From assembly GCF_000003815.2 (NCBI RefSeq), contig NC_049995.1:10344595-10408594 (forward strand): DNA of 64,000 nt, in the 5' to 3' direction. This document shows positions 56,901 through 64,000 of the stretch, in pieces. The notes beneath the pieces are model-generated. The model worked only from the letters and a program-made list of their open reading frames with translations. It did not search any database and had not been told where the DNA came from. Every line of letters starts with the position of its first letter. The stretch's first letter is position 1. Made by a program: the position numbers and the translations under genes. This DNA comes from Branchiostoma floridae. Lineage: Eukaryota; Chordata; Leptocardii; Amphioxiformes; Branchiostomatidae.

Positions 56901-58013
56901 CCACCTTCACGGCCACACTCCCTTGGGAGTACAATGGTGGCAATGTTTATGTCGCTTCCTTTTGGTTGCTTTTCTACTCAACAAACATTTGAAGACCCAT
57001 ATTCATAGTGTTTTATGGAGCTTTATTTATGTGTATCATGGCAGTTGTATGACTGCTTGGATGAGTTTGTATAGTTAGCGACACGAGCCGCCAATACGCA
57101 GAGGCCGGTGACCGCAGTGATTCAGCACTGTCAACATTACTGTTAGAATTCTGCTCTTAAAAAAACATGAAGTAAATATGTTAAAGTATACTTGGAATGC
57201 AAATTAAAGCTGTGTGCATGGGCTTGGTTTATTTACCTTGTAATCAGCATAGTCAGTGGCAACAAACACGGTGTACTTATGGATAATAAGATCAGCAAAA
57301 AATCCGTACCGTCTTACGACGGGGACCGTCTTAGGGCGGCCCCCGTTAGAAATTGTCTTTTACGTTAATTCTCTTTTGTTTTCTCCAATGTTGAATCATA
57401 ATCATTCAATGCTGAAACCCATGATTATCCATACCAGATTGTATCAAGATATTAGAGATTCATGTATGTTAGCCTATATCGTTTAGTCGGTAGAATTTAA
57501 GATTTCTTTTGGATTTCAACTTTTCTGTTGTGTCTCTGAAGCTTCATGTTTTTCGCAGGTTTATATTTAGATGCAGAGGCAGCTGTGGACTTCCTTTACA
57601 GTAGAGCGGACATAAACCAGAGAAAAATCGTGGTCTTCGGCCGCTCTCTCGGAGGCGCCGTGGGAGTCCACCTAGCGACCCATTCCGTCTTCAGGGAGAG
57701 AATATTCGCCGTCATACTAGAGAACACCTTTACCAGCATACCACACATGGCCACTATTATATTTTCTATGAAGAGGATATTGAAATGGGTTCCAGTATGG
57801 ATGTATAAAAATCAGGTAAGAACTTGATGTATATAATGTATACATATCCCATAGCCTTGCTTATCTCTGTCAAAACAGTAGTAGTAGTAACTGTAGTTAC
57901 TGTTACAGTACTAGTAGTAGTTGAATGAGTAGTAGTTGGTAGTAGTTGTAGTAGTAGTAGTAGTAGTTTTAGTAGTAGTAGTTATATTATAGTTGTTTTA
58001 GTAGAAGTGAACT

Positions 58014-58060
<47 letters not shown>

Positions 58061-59934
58061 TCATTTGTATATATAATGATCAGCCCCTATAGCTCTGTCC
58101 TGCCACTTGCTACATATTATAACCAAACGTCACATACAATTACCACGTCTGCTACAAGTAGCCATGGTGACAGCTGCCTGGTCCAAGTATTGGCCTCATT
58201 TGTTTGGAGGTGGGGAAGAAGAAATGGACCAAAAACAACATGTTTCCTTCTGTGAAGGTAAATGTAATAAAGATGCAATAACAGTAACAGTTAAATCCAT
58301 GTGAGAATTGTGTATACAGATTTTACCTTTTCCTTACAGTTTCTTTCTATCAAGAAGATTGGACAGTGTAGCCGACCGACTCTGTTTGTCTCAGGGCTCG
58401 CAGATCAGCTCATCCCTCCATACATGATGCAGCTTATGTTCCAGGTAATTATAGCTGTGTGTCTTTATACAAGTTCAGGATCAAATACAGTGTTACATTG
58501 CCCAATTATTACCTTCCTCAAGAAGCATAGATGTTTTTGATAGTTTTGTAATATAGTTTTTATTTGGCTTTGCTGCATACTTGCAACTTGTAAAGTTATG
58601 GATGGATTAATGAAATTTGGTAATATTAATATGTAATTTGCTCTTGTCCTATCGTAGAACTGATTTTTCCTTTGCAAGTTATAATAATAATTTAAGCCAT
58701 TTAATTTCACACCCAATTTGCCTGCGTATCTCCTGCAATTATCTGACGTGTGCAATAATTCGAAGTTACCCAGTTGGACTGTATACTGTATTAGTGTGAT
58801 CAATGAATAGGGGTCATGCCAGAAGTGTGCGGTTATCCGATGTGCATTAAATGGCTTCTACTAACTGTACAGGAAAATGTCATACCTTGTCATTTTCTTG
58901 ATGCAACTTTTCATATTTGTAGTACTGAGCTGTATGATTATACTTTACATACTTTAACTTTGAGATACATGTAACTTCCTTGTTCCTTGTGTATGTCTAG
59001 GAGTCAGGGTCAGTGTACAAGAGGATGTGTACCTTCCCTACAGGAACACACAATGAGACCTGGCAGTGTGATGGGTACTGTGATGTCATCAGGAGATTCC
59101 TACAGGAGGTAGGTCAAAGGTTAAAGGTCATATCAGGAGAATCCTACACGTCAATGGTTGATACCATCACTTGTTTCATATGTATAGTACCAATATGTCA
59201 CTTGATGTTTGTACTGTCAGTGACCTCAAAAGGGCATACTGTTTCAGTCTATTTTTTATGTGTTTTATCCCTTATTACTCTAGTCTGGGTACCATCCGGA
59301 AAGTAGTGCGCTCCAGCATTAATTATACACTATATACAGTCACTTATTGCTCTGACATTCATCATACACTATATACAGTCACTTATTGCTCTGACATTCA
59401 TCATACACTATATACAGTTGCTTCTCTGCTGTTCCGTCTGGGATTCTTGGCGACGTTAACGTCTGGAATCGTCCAATTTTTGGACGAGGGCGCTGATTGG
59501 TTCCTACACATGAGCAAATTAAGGAATGGATTCAATCGTTGGTTCAAACAGGCAACACCCAAAAAGCCCTCCGTCCACTTGTGGGAGGGCTTGTCGTCAT
59601 GGAGCAAGAGCTCTAGATTGCCATTCCTTAATTCACTGATTAACTGATAATAATAGCACCAAACGATTTGGGTATACAGTTCCCAAGATGGGTAGCAGAA
59701 GCAAACATAGGAGTAAACTACTACCTGGATGGTACCAGGCTAATATTACTCAAGATCCTTTTTAGATTGACACCCCCTTCTTGAAGGTTGTTTGGTACAA
59801 TCCATTAGTCAATAGTCATTGGAAATAAAGAATACTGATATCATGAATCCTTTCTTTTGTTTTAGGTGTCCCAGGCCCATGGATTAGAAGACACAGATGG
59901 AATAGTTCATGACCATACAATTTTAGATATATAA
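53918..59934 (+). CDS. ABHD13: ABHD13 orthologue: membrane-anchored alpha/beta hydrolase
   Basis: Seven coding exons join in frame: 53918-54179, 54756-54987, 55596-55696, 57559-57815, 58340-58444, 59001-59108 and 59866-59934 (377 aa; human about 337). An acceptor (TTTTTCAG) ending at 53869 shows a 5' exon upstream. The N-terminal 40 residues, with HGHGHGH, have no counterpart I know in vertebrates and could be partly untranslated; ATG 53936 is an alternative start. A hydrophobic segment with CWALCS and LYGG (residues about 55-87) is the signal-anchor. The hydrolase fold follows: HGNAGNIGHR (156-165), EYRGYGKSDG, nucleophile Ser228 in GRSLGG, ENTFTSIPHMA, acid Asp306 in GLADQLIPP and His336 in GTHNETW. 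All three catalytic residues are present. The family is a predicted serine hydrolase with an uncertain physiological substrate. Confidence 0.95.
54170..54435 (+). repeat. Minisatellite built on the ABHD13 exon-1 donor
   Basis: The exon-1 junction reads TCTCCATATTTG/GTAAGTATGA. The next 250 bp contain about nine further copies of this motif, for example CTCCATATTTGTAAGTATGA, CTCCATATTTGGTATGTTTG and CTCCATATTTGGTATGTGTG, spaced about 20-60 bp. Each copy includes coding sequence from the exon end and a potential 5' splice site. They weaken to TTCCATGTTTGGTAAATGTG at the right end. Confidence 0.9.
54451..54662. mobile_element. MITE-like element, family 1 copy 2
   Basis: This is a 212-bp relative of 3194-3387 with ends TACTGTAAATGC and GCAATTACAGTA and the same CCGCGAA/TTCGCGG interior. 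It lies in ABHD13 intron 1, directly after the donor-derived array. Confidence 0.8.
57860..58060 (+). repeat. (TAG)n trinucleotide repeat
   Basis: Interrupted TAG/GTA repeats with a pure run at about 58014-58060, in ABHD13 intron 4. In one frame it encodes poly-Ser; this is not a gene. Confidence 0.95.
59318..59420 (+). repeat. 39-bp tandem repeat in ABHD13 intron 6
   Basis: The unit ACACTATATACAGTCACTTA...GACATTCATCAT occurs about 2.6 times head to tail. The bases immediately after (59455-59640) include small hairpins such as TCGTCCAATTTTTGGACGA and GCCCTCC...GGAGGGC but no exon that fits ABHD13. Confidence 0.85.
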
Positions 59935-61500
59935 AAAGGTCTAACAATTTTCAGTAAAGTACAGAGACATGCTCTTAAGGTATCTCGGTTGGCTAAATTG
60001 GCATTTTGACCTTCCATTGTTTTCTCATTAATGAATTCAGAAAGAATTGAGCCGTAACGAATATTGATAAATAGGCATTAAAAAAATCTGATTTTTTGGG
60101 GGCCAAATTGATGACGTCATCAGGTTTTATTGCCCCTAATATTATTTTTTCTACGATAAAATACAGCACCTTAGTACATACCACTGCAATGACACTATGT
60201 TTTTTATGTGCATAATGATGAAAGCTACAAACTCACGGTTGCACAAATTGATATCTACTAACGATCTGTAGTTATTAAGAATTAACTTTTTTTTACGGCT
60301 CCATTCTTTCTTAATTCATTAATAAGAAAACAATGGAAGGTTAAAATGCCAATTTAGCCAACCGAAATACCTTAAGTTAATGGAAATCAGTGTCATGTTC
60401 TGCAGAAAAGAAAATGGTATGGAGAAAAAAGGAATTACCCGTTTGAACAAGGATTCTTCTGTGCATAGTCATTAGGTTTACCTGTGTAAGTCCTAACCCT
60501 TTGGTATATAGGGCAGTGCCCATCTCTGTTTCCTAAGCCCTTGGGCCACACACAGCAAGGAGGTTTCTTTACTTAGCAGTATATGTGTGTGTTCAACTAT
60601 CATACTCTTTCTATGCTGAATTCTAAGCAGTACAATTTTATGCACTATTTGCTATGAGTCTGACTTTTAAAAAAACATCTCTTGGCAAGCCTTGTCTTTG
60701 TATTTCAATATGCACTATGGTCTATTGTCAGAAAATGTGCAAAGATTAGCTTTCAAAGAAAGCATCGAACTGCAAGAACTTGTATCTGTGGTCAATGTCT
60801 TACAGTGTAATACACTAAAATCAATTGTAGAAAATATTAGTGCATACAAGGCATCAGCACTATTGTTTCTTTGTTAACCCCCTTGGTGTATTTATCAGTG
60901 GATAATCTTATAACCAGGTGTCTGGAAGAAAAGTGGACTGCAACTGTACTTACAATGCAGGGCTCGAAATACTTTTTTCTGCATACCTGCACTGCACTCT
61001 GAATTTAGGGAATATGGATCATACTAAAATTGTTGAGGAACCATTGCTATTTTTTCTTTTATACTTTAAGTTAATAGGTGGTAATAGTCAGTGCAGCTGT
61101 AACAACAATCCACATCGTCATCATAGGACATTTATGTATAAAACCCAGTACATGGGCCAATGCAGGTTGGGTGCAGGTAGACCTAGAAATACCTGCACAG
61201 CTCCAATTTTACCTGCACTAACGTGCATATGCAGGTGGTATTTCAAGCCCTGCAATGCTATAGTCATTGGTGTTTTCAATGGACCCTCTTTCCATTCCAT
61301 ACAGTACAGTCACTACGTTGTGTGATTCCACCGCAAAGCACTGACTTCAAGTGTTATACAGTTTAATTCGAGAGTGGAACTTCATATTATATAATTATTC
61401 TGTTATTTCGAAATCAGTGTACACTTTGAAGACATATCAGGAACAGAAATAAGAAAATTTCTGTATTTCTACCTGGTGAATAAAGGAACTTGAACTACAC
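59935..61500 (+). other. Probable 3' UTR of ABHD13
   Basis: No downstream exon is needed after TAA at 59932-59934. The nearest convincing polyadenylation signal is AATAAA at 61479-61484, which would make a UTR of about 1.5 kb. Parts are repeat-derived (59974-60376, and 60560-60640 inverted SINE body). The extent is inference. Confidence 0.4.
59974..60376. mobile_element. TTAA-flanked hairpin element in ABHD13 3' region
   Basis: The inverted ends CTTAAGGTATCTCGGTTGGC and CCAACCGAAATACCTTAAG extend inward for about 70 bp (CTAAATTGGCATTTTGACC / TTAAAATGCCAATTTAG). TTAA occurs at both ends, as for TTAA-targeting transposons, but the termini lack the usual CCC/GGG. A truncated relative is at 48940-49205. 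It lies 40 bp after the ABHD13 stop and so would be transcribed in the 3' UTR. Confidence 0.75.
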
Positions 61501-61667
61501 AATGTATATATATGATTATTGTTGTCTTTTGAAGTGATATTATATCTCGTGTCTTATGGTCACTTAGAACTTCATCCTCTAGAAGTTTAAGGGGGTGGCA
61601 AGGGAAATTGACAATCCTATATTGCTGATCATTTTTATAACCATATGCCCTGTATACTAAGGGGATG

Positions 61668-61740
61668 TCCCTGTAGCTCAACTGGTAGCAGCCTCACATT
61701 TGAGCTCCTGGTTCCAATTAGTTGGTATCTAGTATATCTC
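61668..61740 (+). repeat. tRNA-like head
   Basis: TCCCTGTAGCTCAACTGGTAG resembles an A box (TAGCTCAACTGG), and CCTGGTTCCAATTAG a degraded B box, at nearly tRNA spacing. The B box lacks the usual GTTCRANYC form and no stem closes it, so it is called a SINE fragment or tRNA pseudogene. Confidence 0.45.
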
Positions 61741-61912
61741 ACAGTTCAACCTTAGGCCACACCAATTTAATTTCTTGGTTCACAGATTTTTTCATAAAAA
61801 ATATGGAGCGAGAGGGCGAAATAAAAATAAAAATTGTAAAATGGTTGGGGTAAAGGTAACGGCTAATACAAAACATAAAGAAAAAAAGTTTTCAGCTTAA
61901 AAAAAGTACAAA

Positions 61913-63892
61913 ACAAGAGTTCGTAGACCTCAGGCCTGCATGAAATGTATTGGGTTTCTGTAGACCTATTGTGTATTTTTGCCTTTTTGTCTGTGGTACG
62001 TGGTTGGAAAAATGAGCTTTTTACCGTGTTGGTTGTGCACCATGCAAAAGTCTGACTCTGAAATTCCATTTTCTGAATTTGTAAGTTTGGACATGGATGA
62101 ACATTACTTATTTTGGATTTCTTAAGTATGTAACCAACCACAGTACTTTGAAGTTGTTGAGACGCTACCTTTTTTTGTCTCAGATGGCCCATGCACATGT
62201 AGTTACTCAGACACATGATATACTAATATCTTCCTATTTCAATGTACTGACCTAATGCAGCTAAGTCTCCTTGGTTTGTGTTCTTCCAATGATATTCATT
62301 AAAGATTTATTTCTGGGGTGTTATTCACTTGACATCGGAATGTTACTTGCATAATTTGACCAATGATACTTTTATCTGTAGTTCCATAGACATTAGACAA
62401 TATGAATAGTGGTAGCCCCCATGCAGCAGCAACAGTTAGTCCCCAGGGTGGTATGATATTTTCATTCAATCCATCCAACCCAAACCTAAATCTCCTGTAG
62501 TATCTAAGCCAAATTTAACAGCACAATTTACTATGAAAAATGTCCTTGTCAATCCCATTTATAGATGGCAAGCTGCTGGCAATGGAAGCTTTGAAAAGTT
62601 CAGAAGCTGTTGTAGTCAGAGCAAACACCCAGCAAACATCCCATTGCTTAGAAGGGGAATTTCATCATATATTTGCCGCGACAAAATGCAACAAACGATA
62701 CTGAATTCAAAACAGAACAAAGCTAAGCCTCCACCACTTAACCCTGCCTGTACCATAGATTAAGCAGGCCCAAAAACCAAGCGAGTATGACTAGCCCAAA
62801 ACAACAAATTTACCTGTATACAGTATGGAAATGGCATTACCAAAGAAACAAAAAGAAACACAGGACAAATCATACAGTCACATACCTTTCTCTTATGCCC
62901 ACACTCTATACAGTTCTCCTCCACATTAGAAAATTGCATCTTCTTCTGTTTAAGTTCAAGTTCAACCATGATTGCCAACAGGGTAAAGGAACTTGTACCG
63001 GAACTTAAAACTCAGTACTATACAGCTCTAGAAACACCACAAAGAGTAATAAGCAAACTCCAATTATACCTGACCAACAGATATATAATCTGGCACACTC
63101 CCGTCATCTGGCAAACTGTCAGTGCCACTAAGTAACCTGATACATTGAAGGTGGCCCAGGCCAGATGATGGTTCTACACCCAACCATAATCTGTTTTTAA
63201 AACCAAGCAGATATTGGGAGGATGCCCCAACCACACTAAAACAGGGTCAACCTATACAGTATCAAGTTCAAGCACTAGGAGGCCCAAAATCAAACCTGAC
63301 CACCAGGACACCACAAACAACTCACGTACCAAATGGCAACACAATGGCACCTTGCGTTCCGGAGATACAGCGCACGCCCCGTGCCCGCACAAAAGGTAAC
63401 CTAAAATGTCAAGTTCAAGCACCAAGGGCGCCAAAATCAAAATTGAGCATTATTCAGCCACCGCCGACACATGTGCCAAATATCATTGCGCCAGCACCAG
63501 CCGTTCAGAAGATATAACTCCGGAAACACCCCTCCCGGACACAAAATTCGACCTGCCGGGTCAAGTTCAAACGCGACAAGGCCCAAAGTCAATCCTAGGC
63601 AACAGGCAACAACCCCCCACCCATGCACCAAAAATCGTCGCAATCGCGCATATCGTTCCGGACACACAGCGCCAAAAGTGCCCCAAAAACACCAAAAATG
63701 CCACCTTCAATGTCAAGGTCAAGCGCCAGGAGGCCCAAAATCACACCTGAGTGTCAGGCTACCACCCCCAACCCACGTACCAAAAATCGTCGTGTTCGCA
63801 CCATCCGTTCACGAGATACAGCGCCCTACATCCCCGGCTACCGAAAAGTTTCCACCAGCATCAAAACCATACCTGCATACATGCAGGTAAAC
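61913..63892 (+). repeat. 2-kb dispersed repeat, copy 2
   Basis: The direct counterpart of 799-2812, in the same order throughout. The four TCAAGTTCAAGC-type tandem units start at about 63262, 63409, 63561 and 63713, and the ACCTGCATACATGCAGGT palindrome closes it. Homology stops at similar points on both sides, which argues for a defined element and not a random duplication. The short tail 63893-64000 shows nothing. Confidence 0.85.
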
Positions 63893-64000
63893 ACTATTAT
63901 TGTACAGTAACAGCACCTGTACCCACACTTTAAGGAGCTTATAATATTAAGGCCAATTTGCTACACCAGAAAGTTGGTGAATGGTTTCATTAATGGTGAA

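Noticed and set aside
799..63892. 2-kb direct repeats as LTRs of a giant element
   Set aside because: No primer-binding site, polypurine tract, gag/pol or integrase between them, and ordinary host genes fill the interval.

Overview
The window looks like nuclear DNA of an invertebrate chordate, most likely a lancelet (Branchiostoma). Genes have many short exons with GT-AG introns. The encoded proteins are animal families: a fibrinogen-related domain, microsomal epoxide hydrolase and ABHD13. The space between genes is packed with small inverted-repeat transposons, tRNA-derived repeats, microsatellites and minisatellites. The species call is inference from this style. No bacterial operon, CRISPR array or intact virus was seen.

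Layout. 1-10880: repeats only, including the first of two 2-kb direct repeats (799-2812, second copy 61913-63892), a 9-bp-TSD hairpin MITE and a piggyBac-like element. 10881-15260 (+): a fibrinogen-related gene with a long coiled-coil N-terminus, a complete fibrinogen C-terminal domain and an unusual acidic tail. 16429-18422 (-), possibly reaching 19700: an unrecognised gene converging on it. 22081-49849 (-): three tandem microsomal epoxide hydrolase (EPHX1-like) genes, here EH-A (22081-31256), EH-B (34004-40091) and EH-C (44512-49849, with probable alternative 5' exons near 50.7 and 52.5 kb). All three have seven coding exons with identical intron phases (1,2,0,1,0,2). 53870-59934 (+): ABHD13 in seven coding exons, with a possible poly(A) signal at 61479.

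The epoxide hydrolases form a tandem detoxification or lipid-epoxide cluster anchored in membrane by their N-termini. EH-B and EH-C keep all family catalytic residues. EH-A keeps the nucleophile, but the Trp after it is His. ABHD13 is a separate membrane-anchored serine hydrolase, divergent from EH-C. The fibrinogen-related gene is probably secreted and may belong to the large lancelet lectin-like repertoire. No cooperation between the three groups is evident.

Most notable are minisatellites that grew out of exon edges. Copies of the ABHD13 exon-1 splice donor, of the exon-6 splice acceptor in both EH-B and EH-C, and of the last coding end of EH-B are arrayed in the adjacent non-coding DNA. 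Also notable are an inverted fragment of the fibrinogen-related gene's last exon inside its own intron, and a dispersed repeat carrying ETS-, CRE- and DR1-like sites in introns of three genes. I found no convincing new multi-gene system.
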